Positions 43,301 through 51,896 of a stretch of 64,000 nucleotides of DNA are shown here, piece after piece. Each line of letters begins with the position of its first letter. Position 1 is the first letter of the stretch. A program made the position numbers and the translations under genes. The notes under the pieces were generated by a model, which saw nothing but the letters and a program-made list of their open reading frames with translations, was not told where the DNA came from and ran no database searches. The stretch is from Diplocloster hominis (GTDB lineage Bacteria > Bacillota > Clostridia > Lachnospirales > Lachnospiraceae). The stretch spans positions 124,001-188,000 of the forward strand of contig NZ_JAWDIY010000007.1 in the NCBI RefSeq assembly GCF_032380655.1. Direction: 5' to 3'.

Positions 43301-43573
43301 GCTCATACCTTCGCACAGATAATAGGAATCCCCCAGCGGAACCGTCACATACTCCGCATCCCACATCCGGCATCGCAGGAGATCCCCTTTTCCATCCCGG
43401 AAACATTTTGCGACATTGTCTTTCCCTTCCGCTTTCTGGAATTCTCCGCCGCCCAGCCATACGATTTCCGGTGCAAAAGTTGAAATCAGGAATTCCACAT
43501 CACTTTCACAAAAATACTTGCGCAGCAGCTTATCGGCTAATTCTTCTACTTCCTGAATTTCCTTTGACTTCAT
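40301..43573 (-). CDS. Hybrid sensor histidine kinase with SnoaL-like, PAS and two receiver domains
   Basis: About 1090 aa, no transmembrane segment seen. Residues 1-145 look like a SnoaL/NTF2-like sensor (EIQEVEELADKLLRKYF, EIVWLGGGEF). PAS domains are at about 185-290, 305-420 and a third PAS-like region to 560. HisKA carries its phospho-His in SRMSHDIRTPMN (about 590), and the HATPase is at about 690-810 (NLLSNSIKFTPAGG, DTGIGMS, GSGLGLSIV). REC1 is about 835-955 (phospho-Asp in MIDWMMPGMDG) and REC2 about 970-1088 (ILMDIRMPVMDG). There is no DNA-binding output and no Hpt domain. It lies 17 nt after the EIIC-EAL gene, so it is co-expressed. Start at 43573 from GGGAG spacing. Confidence 0.9.
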   Translation of the reverse strand: MKSKEIQEVEELADKLLRKYFCESDVEFLISTFAPEIVWLGGGEFQKAEGKDNVAKCFRDGKGDLLRCRMWDAEYVTVPLGDSYYLCEGMSWVETVPELEAKMKVHQRISFIFKKAGDTYQTVHIHNSLPFSAVKDDELFPIQAAKETYEELQKMVVNKDRQIDLMMNQLPGGMQICYNNDTYGIKWISESLSRMLGYSSMEECLAGCRFCCEGFICEEDYAPMKKQVDESLAKDDTYSVEYRVLKKNKEVIWVLEQGKYLTDTDGEEVIYSFISDITKRKEQEFLIQKADEEVKRQAQFLTRLYDTVPCGILQFTTDPSHRTVYANRMTWEIYGYSREEYWENFKSPFELVEKPDLDRTRKAVEGLKLNGETISYNREGRRKDGSVCWINATVGRVINTDGLEVNQAVFVDITENKKLQLEQEQERLIENRSLRAAICTAYPVIMSVNLTQNTFDCFIEDNFIIQTIPSGNFDDLMAFTKSTVYSSYQADFAGALSREVLIKRFREGNQESYLEIRQRGDDGEYHWVALHVIHVDNPYNDDVLAILLLKVLDEQRAEQAKQEQLLRDALESARAANNAKSDFLSRMSHDIRTPMNAIIGMSTIGQLKIQNTVRVKDCFEKIDASSRYLLSLINDILDMSKIESGKMTISHEKFDFMQFMNEINTIIYPQAQAQNLIFDVYHQEPLERYYIGDALRLNQILVNLLSNSIKFTPAGGKIMISIEEDRRTNGFAYLKFIVRDTGIGMSRDFMHKIYQPFEQESRDFARNNVGSGLGLSIVYNLTQLMGGSISVESEKGAGTTFRLELPFELTEDDEHAEADRKTRELLKGIQILVVDDDPMIGEQTALILEDIGAASKWVDSGKKAVEEVSRSLTDGKVYDIAMIDWMMPGMDGIETTREIRKLVGPDTMIIIISAYDWNSIEDEARAAGASCFISKPLFESTICDTFLNLRVTPHEKRREEQQFHLEGKKVLLVEDNELNLDIAKSLLELKDIKVDTAVNGVLAVEAFRHAAQGEYMAILMDIRMPVMDGLEASRMIRQMERPDALTIPIIAMTANAFDDDRSKAQEAGINSYLVKPIDINQLYQELESLL

Positions 43574-43590
43574 TTCATTACTCCCTTTTC

Positions 43591-45672
43591 TTATTTCATC
43601 CATGCCGATTGATAAGAGGAGCAGAAATTCATAAGCTCCTCAAAAGGCACTGCAGGACTGTACAGATAGCCCTGGAACATTGTACATCCCAAATCCAGAA
43701 GAACATTCCGAATCTCTTCATTTTCCACCCATTCCGCCACAACACGGAAGCCCAGATTTTTACCCAGACTAATAATAGATCCCACGATCTCCCTGCATCT
43801 GGCATTGTCCACAATCTGACGTACCAGGCTGCCGTCCAGCTTCACATAGCGGAACCGGTTGGAGCGCAGATATTTGAGCGAGGTCTGACCCATACTGAAA
43901 TCATCGATCGCCATAAAAATCCCATTTTCACTGAGCAATTCAATATTTTCTCCTATATACGGCAGATTCACCAGGGATGTCTCCTCCGTCACTTCCAGGA
44001 TCAGCTGATTATTTACACCAAAATCCGCGGCCAAACGGATCATATTGCGGATCAGCTTTTCGTTATTCAGCTGTTCTGCCACAATATTCGCGGATATCTG
44101 GAAATCCGGCTCCACCTTCCCGCGAATCCGGTACAGATCATGGCATACGGTAGTCAAAATACACCAGGTCAGCGCTTCATAGCAGCCGTCCTCTCTGGCC
44201 AGGGCTATGACTAACGGCGGGTACACGGTCTCCTCCTTATATTTCCAGCGCAGAAGCGCTTCGGCTCCAATCACCCGTCCCCGATCATCCACCTGCGGCT
44301 GATAAAAGACAGGGACCGCTTTATTTTCCACATCACTTCTGAGCTGTTCCGCCATTGCCTTAGCTATCATACCAACACTGTCATTCCGCGAAAGATAGTT
44401 CATATCCGAACCTTCCTCTTCGCCGGTCCGGAAACACCTCGTCAGCTCAGCCACCATATACTGGCTTCCGTCCGCCTGCACTCTCTCCCACAGCTTTACA
44501 AAAGGCAGATAAATGCCGGTTCCAACCACCAGTATGATCAGCTGCACCAGCATTCCCCGCCAGGAACCCGTAGCCAGGTAACCGCTGAAAAAAACCGGAG
44601 TCGTCCAGGTAACCGACTGGGTCGCCGGCGGCATAAAACCCACCGTCACTGCGGTATAGGCGATAATGAGAGATAACACAGGCACCAGAATAAAAGGTAG
44701 GATCATAACCGGATTCAATACAATCGGCAATCCAAACACAAGTATTTCATTTATATTAAATAAACCAAGGGGGGCTGCAGAGTACACCAGATTCCGGTTA
44801 CTCTTAACCTTTGAAATCAGGATCAGCGCAAGCAGAAGGCAAACCGTAGTCCCACTGCCGCCGATCACTGCAAAGTTATCCAGAAATGATTTTGATATAA
44901 TCGTTTGTTCTCCTGTAAACACAGTCTGGGCGACCGTGTCCAATGCGTTTCCGCCATGGATTCCAAAAATCCACAGTAAATTCTGAAGAAAGGTAAACAG
45001 TACTCCATTCGCCAGTTCCCCATGCAGATTACCAAAAAGTGACTGCAGAAGGGTACTGATCAGATCGTTGAGATTCGCAACATGCAGAAGCGTATCCATC
45101 AAAAGATTACTCACCGCAAATACGGCGACACTAACCGCCATTGGAAGGATAGCGGTCATGGAACTACGGAAATGGATATCCACCCCGGCCGCGTAGGAGC
45201 GGAACCTCCGAAAGACATTTAATTCCATGGCAAAGAACAATCTGGTAGCCAGAATCGAACAAAGCATCGCAGTGAATACTCCGATTGTTCCAAAGCTCTC
45301 AAGCTCCAGTGAGCCGCTGGCTCCTCCAAAGGACGCAATGAAACAGGCCAAAGCCGTCGTCATAGCCATCAGCCGAAGCCCTGTATTCCCCGCCACAAAT
45401 TCACCGGAATAATAATAACTGATTCCCAGTACCAGATACAGGGAAACAAATCCTGAAGTCGAATCAAAAATAAAGTTCATCAGGCGCAGCAAAAAGCCCC
45501 CACCAAACTCGGCGATCCATTCCTGAAACGCCGGGATCGGGAAGCTTCTGATCAGAAGCGCAAAGGAGCCGGTCAATACAATCGGTATCACCAGCAGAAA
45601 TCCCTTCTTAACCGCAGCAAATACAGTATGATGCTCTAACGCATACATCCAGCCCTGTACTCTGTCATACAT
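43591..45672 (-). CDS. PTS EIIC (lactose/cellobiose type)-EAL fusion, predicted c-di-GMP phosphodiesterase
   Basis: A 693-aa fusion. Residues 1-400 are a complete EIIC permease of the lactose/cellobiose family with about ten membrane segments. FGIHGGNALDTV and FNINEILVFGLPIVLNP (E309) are conserved sugar-site motifs. Residues about 450-685 are an EAL domain with E471-A472-L473, N529, E560, D590-D591, K611, E648 and Q667 all present, so it should be catalytically active. The usual AEGVE appears as AEWVE. No EIIA/EIIB domain is attached and none is nearby. Most likely a sugar-sensing c-di-GMP phosphodiesterase rather than a normal transporter. First gene of a two-gene operon. Confidence 0.9.
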   Translation of the reverse strand: MYDRVQGWMYALEHHTVFAAVKKGFLLVIPIVLTGSFALLIRSFPIPAFQEWIAEFGGGFLLRLMNFIFDSTSGFVSLYLVLGISYYYSGEFVAGNTGLRLMAMTTALACFIASFGGASGSLELESFGTIGVFTAMLCSILATRLFFAMELNVFRRFRSYAAGVDIHFRSSMTAILPMAVSVAVFAVSNLLMDTLLHVANLNDLISTLLQSLFGNLHGELANGVLFTFLQNLLWIFGIHGGNALDTVAQTVFTGEQTIISKSFLDNFAVIGGSGTTVCLLLALILISKVKSNRNLVYSAAPLGLFNINEILVFGLPIVLNPVMILPFILVPVLSLIIAYTAVTVGFMPPATQSVTWTTPVFFSGYLATGSWRGMLVQLIILVVGTGIYLPFVKLWERVQADGSQYMVAELTRCFRTGEEEGSDMNYLSRNDSVGMIAKAMAEQLRSDVENKAVPVFYQPQVDDRGRVIGAEALLRWKYKEETVYPPLVIALAREDGCYEALTWCILTTVCHDLYRIRGKVEPDFQISANIVAEQLNNEKLIRNMIRLAADFGVNNQLILEVTEETSLVNLPYIGENIELLSENGIFMAIDDFSMGQTSLKYLRSNRFRYVKLDGSLVRQIVDNARCREIVGSIISLGKNLGFRVVAEWVENEEIRNVLLDLGCTMFQGYLYSPAVPFEELMNFCSSYQSAWMK

Positions 45673-45789
45673 CTCTAAGTCCTCCCCAAAGCTCTGTCGA
45701 TAACAGTATCCTTATCATAACATATTCTTTGAAAAGAAAAAAGAATTCTTTCGTGACAACTGGCTGGCTGCGGGTTGGCGCTCCTTATC

Positions 45790-46788
45790 CTACCAGATTT
45801 CCAAAAAGTACTGCATGCACAGGCTGACACAGGTGATTCCCACCCAGCAGCAGAATCCCATCAGGATCGGTTTTCCCCCTGTTTTTATCAGGCGGATGAT
45901 GTTGGTATTCAGCCCAATGGCTGCCATGGCCATAATGATAAAGAATTTACTCAGGTTTTTGAGCGGGGATGTTACTATGGCCGGCAGGTTGAATACGGTT
46001 GTGATGACAGAGGCCAGGATAAAGAACAGAATAAAGACCGGAAAAATCTGTTTTAACTGGATGTTGGCTGTGTCCTTGTTTTTTTCGGTTTTCACACGGA
46101 TAAAGGCCAGCATGAGAGAAACCGGGATAATGGCCAGTGTTCTTGTCAGCTTTACAATAGTGGCGGCCTGCAGCGTGTTGCTCCCGTGTATACCGTCCCA
46201 GGCGGAAGCGGCAGCTGTCACGGATGATGTGTCATTGATTGCCGTGCCGGCAAAGAGGCCGAAACCTTCATTGCTTAACCCCAGCAGATGGCCCAATGTG
46301 GGAAAGAGCAGCGCGGCAGCTATATTAAACAGGAAGATGACGGATATGGATTGGGCGATCTCTTCATCGTCCGCGCCCACGACAGGCGCAGCCGCGGCTA
46401 TGGCTGAACCGCCGCAGATCGAGGAGCCTACCCCCACAAGGGCCGATATCTTATAAGGCATCTTCATCAGTGCGAACATCAGCGCCGCTATGATCAGTGA
46501 CGTAGATATGGTCGCGATGATGATCGGCAGCGACTGTTTCCCTTTTAGCAGGATATCGGTCAGGTTCATGCCGAAACCTAACAAAATGACCGCGTATTGC
46601 AGTATCTTCTTCGATGTGAAGCCGATTCCAGGCTGTACCGCCTGCTTATCCTTCAGCAGAAGTGTAACAACCATACCGATCAGGATCGCGAACACCGGTC
46701 CTCCCACCACCGGAAGCAGCGTTCCCAGGAACCAGGCCGGTATTGCGATGAGCAGACATAAAAGTACCCCTTTTGCATTCTTTTTCAT
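45790..46788 (-). CDS. YeiH-family putative sulfate exporter (UPF0324)
   Basis: A 332-aa membrane protein with about ten hydrophobic helices. VGVGSSICGGSAIAAAAPVVGADDEEIA and GTAINDTSSVTAAA are YeiH/UPF0324 signatures. Predicted to export sulfate or sulfite-type anions, by analogy only. The chosen ATG 46788 follows GGGAGGAAATT. Divergent from a LysR-type regulator with a palindrome in the shared promoter, the standard YeiH-LysR pairing. Confidence 0.9.
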   Translation of the reverse strand: MKKNAKGVLLCLLIAIPAWFLGTLLPVVGGPVFAILIGMVVTLLLKDKQAVQPGIGFTSKKILQYAVILLGFGMNLTDILLKGKQSLPIIIATISTSLIIAALMFALMKMPYKISALVGVGSSICGGSAIAAAAPVVGADDEEIAQSISVIFLFNIAAALLFPTLGHLLGLSNEGFGLFAGTAINDTSSVTAAASAWDGIHGSNTLQAATIVKLTRTLAIIPVSLMLAFIRVKTEKNKDTANIQLKQIFPVFILFFILASVITTVFNLPAIVTSPLKNLSKFFIIMAMAAIGLNTNIIRLIKTGGKPILMGFCCWVGITCVSLCMQYFLEIW

Positions 46789-46889
46789 AATTTCCTCCCA
46801 CACGCATGGAATGCGTCTAAACTTATTTCCTCATTTTTCCATTTTCACAAGGGAGAGTATATCATGGAATAAGAATAAGATAAAATTAT

Positions 46890-46915
46890 ATATATTTATC
46901 AAATGATAAATATAT
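46890..46915. promoter_or_regulatory. Palindromic LysR-type operator in the divergent promoter
   Basis: ATATATTTATC (46890-46900) and GATAAATATAT (46905-46915) form a perfect 11-bp inverted repeat with a 4-nt centre. It is located between the exporter and regulator genes, as expected for a LysR binding site. Confidence 0.65.
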
Positions 46916-46942
46916 GTTATGATTAAACAAAGAGGTGATCTT

Positions 46943-47857
46943 ATGTTGGATTTTCGAATCAATACGTTTCTGAGCGTATGCAGGCATATGAGCTATACAA
47001 AGGCCGCCGAGGAGCTCCATATTACACAACCGGCCGTCTCCCAGCATATCCATTGTCTGGAAATGGATTATCAAACGAAATTATTCCGGTACGCGGGCAA
47101 AAAGCTCAGCCTCACAGATGCCGGCAGCCTGCTTCTGAATACCGCGATTACGATGAAGCATGATGATGTACATCTGAGAGACCAGCTGCACCAGCTGCAG
47201 GCCGGGAAGTCGAGCCTGACGTTTGGGGTGACTCTGACGGTAGGGGAATTCCTGATTCCCCATCATATCGCTTCTTATCTGAAAAATCATCCGAACACAT
47301 CGGTCAAAATGATCGTGTCCAATACGCAGGACCTGCTGGCCAAGATTAACCAGGGAGAGATTGATTTCGCTTTGGTAGAGGGATTTTTTAATAAAAGCGA
47401 ATACGACTATCTGGTTTATGCCAAAGAGCCGTTTATCGCGGTCACCGCTTCTGATTACCAGTTTAAAAAACCAGTGCATTGTATTGAAGATCTGCTGGAA
47501 GAGCGGATTCTGCTCCGGGAAGCCGGCTCGGGAACCAGAGGGGTATTGGAACGTTATCTGGAAAGCTGTAACCTGACGGTCGGCGATTTTTCAAATACCG
47601 CACAGATCAGCAGCATCCGCGCACTCCTTTCTCTGGTAAGAGAAGGCTGCGGCATCACATTTTTGTATGAAGCCGCAGCCATGGAGGATCTGGAAGCCGG
47701 CCGGATGCAGCGCATCCCGCTTCATGATTTCCGGATCACTCATGATATTACGTTTTTATGGCGAAAACAAAGTATTTTTAAAGACTATTACGAAAATCTA
47801 TTCCAGGAGCTGTCCGCTACAAAAGACCAAACTTCAGACAGCAATACCGATTATTAA
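46943..47857 (+). CDS. LysR-family transcriptional regulator
   Basis: A 304-aa LTTR. The winged HTH occupies residues 1-60 (MSYTKAAEELHITQPAVSQHI). The effector domain follows (TFGVTLTVGEFLIPHHIASYL...). The ATG 46943 is preceded by AGAGGTGATCTT. Divergent from the YeiH exporter gene, which it most likely controls. Similar to CysL/YeiE-type regulators tied to sulfur metabolism. Confidence 0.93.
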   Translation: MLDFRINTFLSVCRHMSYTKAAEELHITQPAVSQHIHCLEMDYQTKLFRYAGKKLSLTDAGSLLLNTAITMKHDDVHLRDQLHQLQAGKSSLTFGVTLTVGEFLIPHHIASYLKNHPNTSVKMIVSNTQDLLAKINQGEIDFALVEGFFNKSEYDYLVYAKEPFIAVTASDYQFKKPVHCIEDLLEERILLREAGSGTRGVLERYLESCNLTVGDFSNTAQISSIRALLSLVREGCGITFLYEAAAMEDLEAGRMQRIPLHDFRITHDITFLWRKQSIFKDYYENLFQELSATKDQTSDSNTDY

Positions 47858-47888
47858 ATGCGATCCATGCAGGTGCTATAATAACCGG

Positions 47889-49988
47889 CTATGTCCGTCT
47901 TCTCAGGATTACGGAGGAAAATGGCGGCAGCCTTAATTCCAGCCTGCCTTCCATGGCCCTGTACCTCTCCGGTTCCGTCGTATGACCCTCCCGGGTGGTC
48001 AGCATCAGCCGTTCCAACTCACATTCCAGGGGAATCCCGGTCTCCCATACGGATATCTCCATGAGGGCCTCCTCTTCCCGGTTGTTCATGGCGATAACGA
48101 TCTGCTGTCTGCGGTCGAACCTGGCATAGCTCACCATGTTCTGCTCCGCCGCCAGCAGCAGGATCGATCCAAAAGTCAGCACTTTATTTTCTTTGTGGAT
48201 GCGGATCATCTCTTTGTGGAAATCAAGCAGCTCCAGATCCTCTCTTCCCCAGGGATAGGATCTGCGGTTATCCGGATCTGTAAATCCGCACAGCCCCGCT
48301 TCGTCCCCATAATAGATCGTAGGAGCTCCGGGCATGGTAAATTGAGCCACCACAGCTTCCCGGAATACGCCTTTATTTATCCCCTCTTCGGCCTTCTCAT
48401 GTCCCAGGCGGCCCACACGGCCCACCACATGATTCGTGCGGGTCAAAAAGCGGGAATGGTCATGATTCGACAGCTCATTCATGGCTACCAGCATGGACGG
48501 CATCAGGAAATTGGACATATGGTGTTTTAACGCGCCCACCAGGTTTTCCGCGTTTCCCAGCATATCAGGCCGGAACTCATCACTGTGCTTTTCCATTCCC
48601 GTCAGAAACCAGGTAATCGGCTCCATAAACGCGTCATAGTTCATTACCGTATCCCATTCGTCGCCCTGGAGCCAGGCTCCGGGATTCCCATAATGTTCGG
48701 CCACGATCAGCGCCTGCGGATTCGCCTCCTTCACCACCCTCCTGAAATCCTTCCAGAACTTGTGGTTGAACTCGCCGGTATGACCCAGATCCGCAGCCAC
48801 ATCTAACCTCCAGCCATCCGCCGAGAATGGCGGCGACACCCATTTTACGGCCACTCCCAGCACATAATCATACAGTTCCCGGGATTGTTCATAATTTAGC
48901 TTCGGCAGTGTGTCATGCCCCCACCACCCGTCATAGTACGGATTATAGGGCCACTCATGCTCATTATTGAATTTAAAGAAATTCCGGTAAGGACTGTCCG
49001 CAGACACATAAGCACCGGGCGCATATCCCTGAGCCCCCTCATAGATCCGCTCCCTGTCCAGCCATTTATTAAAGGAACCGCAGTGATTAAACACCCCGTC
49101 CAGAATAATCTTCATACCCCGTCTGTGAATCTCTTCGATCAGTTTGATCAGCAGTTCATTGCTGGCCTCCAGGTTCTCCCTGTCAGTAACCCGCTGTATA
49201 TATTTGGACGCTCTCGCATTATCATTCTCCCATTCAGGCAGCGGTTCGCCCCCGTCATTTACAATAACGCCGAAATGCGGGTCCACATAATCATAATCCT
49301 GGATATCATACTTGTGATTGGATGGGGATACGAAAATGGGGTTCAGGTAGACGACCTCCACCCCCAGTTCCTGCAGATAATCCAGTTTCTCCATAACGCC
49401 CTTTAAATCACCGCCGTAGAAGGATCTGACATCCATCGCGTCCGGAAGCTGGTACCAGTCGTCTACCTTCTTGGTTCCTTCTTTAATATAGATATATTCC
49501 CGGTTTTCCACATCATTGGAGGGATCTGCGTTGTAGAACCTATCCACGAAAATCTGGTACATCACCGCGCCCTTGGCCCAATCCGGCGTCTTGAAACCCG
49601 GCACGATGCTGAACATGTAATATTCCTGGAGATCTTTAGAAATCCCGCGTTCATTGTAAAAACACCGTATCCGTCCTGCATTAATCTCAAAGAAATAAAG
49701 AAGCGGCTCCTGCCCTACCGTTATTTCCACCTTATAGTAATCAAACGGCCCCTCCGTCAGTTCTTTTTCCATCAGCTGCCGCACCTGTCCGCTGATAAAA
49801 TATACACTGTCCACATTATTTTTCCCCGTCCGGCACCGGATCGTAACAGTTTCCCCTGGCTCCGGCTCCATAGGATTCCGATAGGTAAGCGTCCCATCGC
49901 TGAAAATCGCTTTTTTATTCAAAATGGGATTCAGGCTGTTGATATATTTCTGCTTTTTCTCCAATATTTCCAAGTCTTCCAAATACAT
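47889..49988 (-). CDS. GH13 alpha-amylase/neopullulanase-like enzyme
   Basis: A 699-aa cytosolic glycoside hydrolase. The N-terminal beta-sandwich (CBM34/N-type, about 1-150) precedes the GH13 barrel. Catalytic residues are visible: nucleophile Asp in GWRLDVAADLG, acid/base Glu in ALIVAEHYG, and transition-state Asp in ELSNHDHSRF. GVFNHCG is conserved region I. C-terminal beta domain about 610-699. No signal peptide, so it degrades internalised maltodextrins or cyclodextrins. Confidence 0.92.
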   Translation of the reverse strand: MYLEDLEILEKKQKYINSLNPILNKKAIFSDGTLTYRNPMEPEPGETVTIRCRTGKNNVDSVYFISGQVRQLMEKELTEGPFDYYKVEITVGQEPLLYFFEINAGRIRCFYNERGISKDLQEYYMFSIVPGFKTPDWAKGAVMYQIFVDRFYNADPSNDVENREYIYIKEGTKKVDDWYQLPDAMDVRSFYGGDLKGVMEKLDYLQELGVEVVYLNPIFVSPSNHKYDIQDYDYVDPHFGVIVNDGGEPLPEWENDNARASKYIQRVTDRENLEASNELLIKLIEEIHRRGMKIILDGVFNHCGSFNKWLDRERIYEGAQGYAPGAYVSADSPYRNFFKFNNEHEWPYNPYYDGWWGHDTLPKLNYEQSRELYDYVLGVAVKWVSPPFSADGWRLDVAADLGHTGEFNHKFWKDFRRVVKEANPQALIVAEHYGNPGAWLQGDEWDTVMNYDAFMEPITWFLTGMEKHSDEFRPDMLGNAENLVGALKHHMSNFLMPSMLVAMNELSNHDHSRFLTRTNHVVGRVGRLGHEKAEEGINKGVFREAVVAQFTMPGAPTIYYGDEAGLCGFTDPDNRRSYPWGREDLELLDFHKEMIRIHKENKVLTFGSILLLAAEQNMVSYARFDRRQQIVIAMNNREEEALMEISVWETGIPLECELERLMLTTREGHTTEPERYRAMEGRLELRLPPFSSVILRRRT

Positions 49989-50324
49989 CCCGATACTCCT
50001 TTTATATCATTATATGTCAGCTTATATTACTTCTATTCTATAGCAGAGGATAGCTTTATGCAAACTTATTCTTTCCAAAGGAATACGCTTGCTCCAATCA
50101 TTCCTGCAGCGGATACATCCTCCTACCTATCTGTAACCGGTAAACGGCACGCTCTAGGGATCACTCCTTGTCAAATAGTTTTACCAACCCAAATTTAAAA
50201 TCAGTTATTGTATTGAATTATCCATTTTGCATGTTAATATTAAAGATAGTTATGATTAACGGGTCCCAAAAAACCGCAGTAATTATTTTCCCTTATTAAT
50301 CAGGAAGTATGAGGGGGGCGTCAA
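49989..50324. other. Intergenic region before the membrane-protein pair
   Basis: About 336 nt, AT-rich towards the right. No gene, strong hairpin or known RNA motif seen. A Shine-Dalgarno-like GAGGGGGGCG at 50309-50318 belongs to the next gene. Confidence 0.4.
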
Positions 50325-50885
50325 TTGAAATATTTCATTCGGGGTAAAAAATCTGTTGTTATTTTCTTGATCAGTTTTATTATTTTTAATTATCTTTGTA
50401 GTTTCCTGAAATATTATGTTTGTTTTACAGGTAAGATAGAATATAGCGGTTCTGTTTTAGAAGGTTTAAATTTTATTTACTTTTTTATTTTTATTATATT
50501 TCTTTATTGTAACTTCATAATATTAAAACTGTCTATGGCATCAGGTAATACGAGCATATATTTTGTTTTACTTTATTGGCTTATTACATTGATTCATCAA
50601 ATTTCATTTCCTCTCAATGCTTTGGTTTCGAGCTTTCATTGGATTCCTACCAATTTAATATTTTTATATAAAGATATCATACAATTAATATCAACTATCT
50701 CAGTATTTATAAACTATTCATGGGAGTTGTTTAGCATTCCTGTATCAGTGAATATAAATTTATTTGGTTTTATAAATAATCCCTACGCAGACTATCTTTT
50801 AAGGATTTTTATCAATATATTTTTTATTGGCTATTCTGGTTATTATTCCATCAAAATTTTTAATAAAAAACGGCATATAAAATAG
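50325..50885 (+). CDS. Unrecognised multi-pass membrane protein A
   Basis: A 186-aa very hydrophobic protein with about five transmembrane helices and a basic N-terminus (KYFIRGKKS) and C-terminus (FNKKRHIK). TTG start with a strong GAGGGGGGCG upstream. Much more AT-rich than neighbouring genes, suggesting horizontal acquisition. It shares the pattern SIYFxxLYWLITxxxQ and general topology with the next gene, so the two are paralogues. Family unknown. Confidence 0.65.
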   Translation: MKYFIRGKKSVVIFLISFIIFNYLCSFLKYYVCFTGKIEYSGSVLEGLNFIYFFIFIIFLYCNFIILKLSMASGNTSIYFVLLYWLITLIHQISFPLNALVSSFHWIPTNLIFLYKDIIQLISTISVFINYSWELFSIPVSVNINLFGFINNPYADYLLRIFINIFFIGYSGYYSIKIFNKKRHIK

Positions 50886-50919
50886 CGATGCCTAACTTAA
50901 GAAATACAGAGGTGTTAAA

Positions 50920-51447
50920 ATGAAAAATAAAAAATTCACTGCGCTATTAGTCCTATTTGTTATATTTAATATAATAACAAGATATTGTAAATACGATTTA
51001 GATATAGCGGTTAATGATAATAAAGTTTTCGGTATACTGTTATTTATCGTATTTATAGTATGGAATATAGTTATCTTATATAGTTCGGTCAAATCTCAAA
51101 ATTCCAGTATATATTTTATTCCTTTATACTGGCTCATTACAATTTTGGCGCAGTTTGAAAAATATGTTAGACATGCGCTATATCCCATGGAAGTCTCATT
51201 TATAGAATTTACCAGCAAGACAATATATCGATTAATTTTAGAACTCTCTGTCTTTATTAACAGTGCAGGTAAAGCGTTACATCTCACGAAAGAAATTAAA
51301 ATTACTTTCTTTCGTGAGACTCTTGTATTGCCTTTCGATTTGTTTTTAAGATGTATGATTTTTGGTGCTTTTTTCGTCTGTTCTGTCTATTTTTCTGTTA
51401 AAAGATATTTGAATATGAAACAATCGGATATATCCTCTCAAGACTGA
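50920..51447 (+). CDS. Unrecognised multi-pass membrane protein B
   Basis: A 175-aa AT-rich hydrophobic protein, about five transmembrane helices, 34 nt downstream of protein A. It carries the same SIYFIPLYWLITILAQ core, so it arose by tandem duplication. AGAGGTG precedes the ATG at 50920. A 14-bp inverted repeat (51282-51295 with 51306-51319) lies inside the coding region. Family and function unknown. Confidence 0.65.
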   Translation: MKNKKFTALLVLFVIFNIITRYCKYDLDIAVNDNKVFGILLFIVFIVWNIVILYSSVKSQNSSIYFIPLYWLITILAQFEKYVRHALYPMEVSFIEFTSKTIYRLILELSVFINSAGKALHLTKEIKITFFRETLVLPFDLFLRCMIFGAFFVCSVYFSVKRYLNMKQSDISSQD

Positions 51448-51850
51448 TCGAGGGCTATTGAGCGCTTTTTTTACACATATAATATGCTATCCTTATAGTC
51501 TTTTATCAGATAAGTACTTCAAGAGCCAATCACGCATCCCTCTGATGTGACAGTAAATTTTACAATTAATAATTAAGTTAGAAATAGGACATTAAACTTG
51601 TACACTTTATCTCATATATATTTTAATATTATATAAACATGGAATCCCCCTCATCCCATTAAAACCCCAAAGTAAAGAAGCCAGCTGGCGCTGGCTTCTT
51701 TGGAGAAGGTATTTCTTTCTTATGGGGTGTAGCAAAAACTATATAATGTATTGGGGGGGGTTTTTACAATGATTATTATAGCATTGAGGGGCGGATAAGT
51801 GTGCACAAACTTTACAAAAATGGATATGTTTTTTTGTGAGAAATTGACAA
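51448..51850. other. Intergenic region with one palindromic hairpin
   Basis: No gene seen. AAAGAAGCCAGC (51674-51685) pairs with GCTGGCTTCTTT (51690-51701), a perfect 12-bp stem with a 4-nt loop but weak T-tract. It may terminate the membrane-protein transcript. A run of G residues at 51753-51760 is also notable. Confidence 0.5.
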
Positions 51851-51879
51851 GGGACTTTCGGCATTCTGACGAAAGTCCC
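51851..51879 (-). terminator. Terminator after ftsH
   Basis: GGGACTTTCG (51851-51860) pairs with CGAAAGTCCC (51870-51879), 17 nt past the ftsH stop. Plus-strand T-run CGTTTTATT; on the minus strand the tail is weaker. Confidence 0.65.
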
Positions 51880-51896
51880 CGTTTTATTGCACAGAA

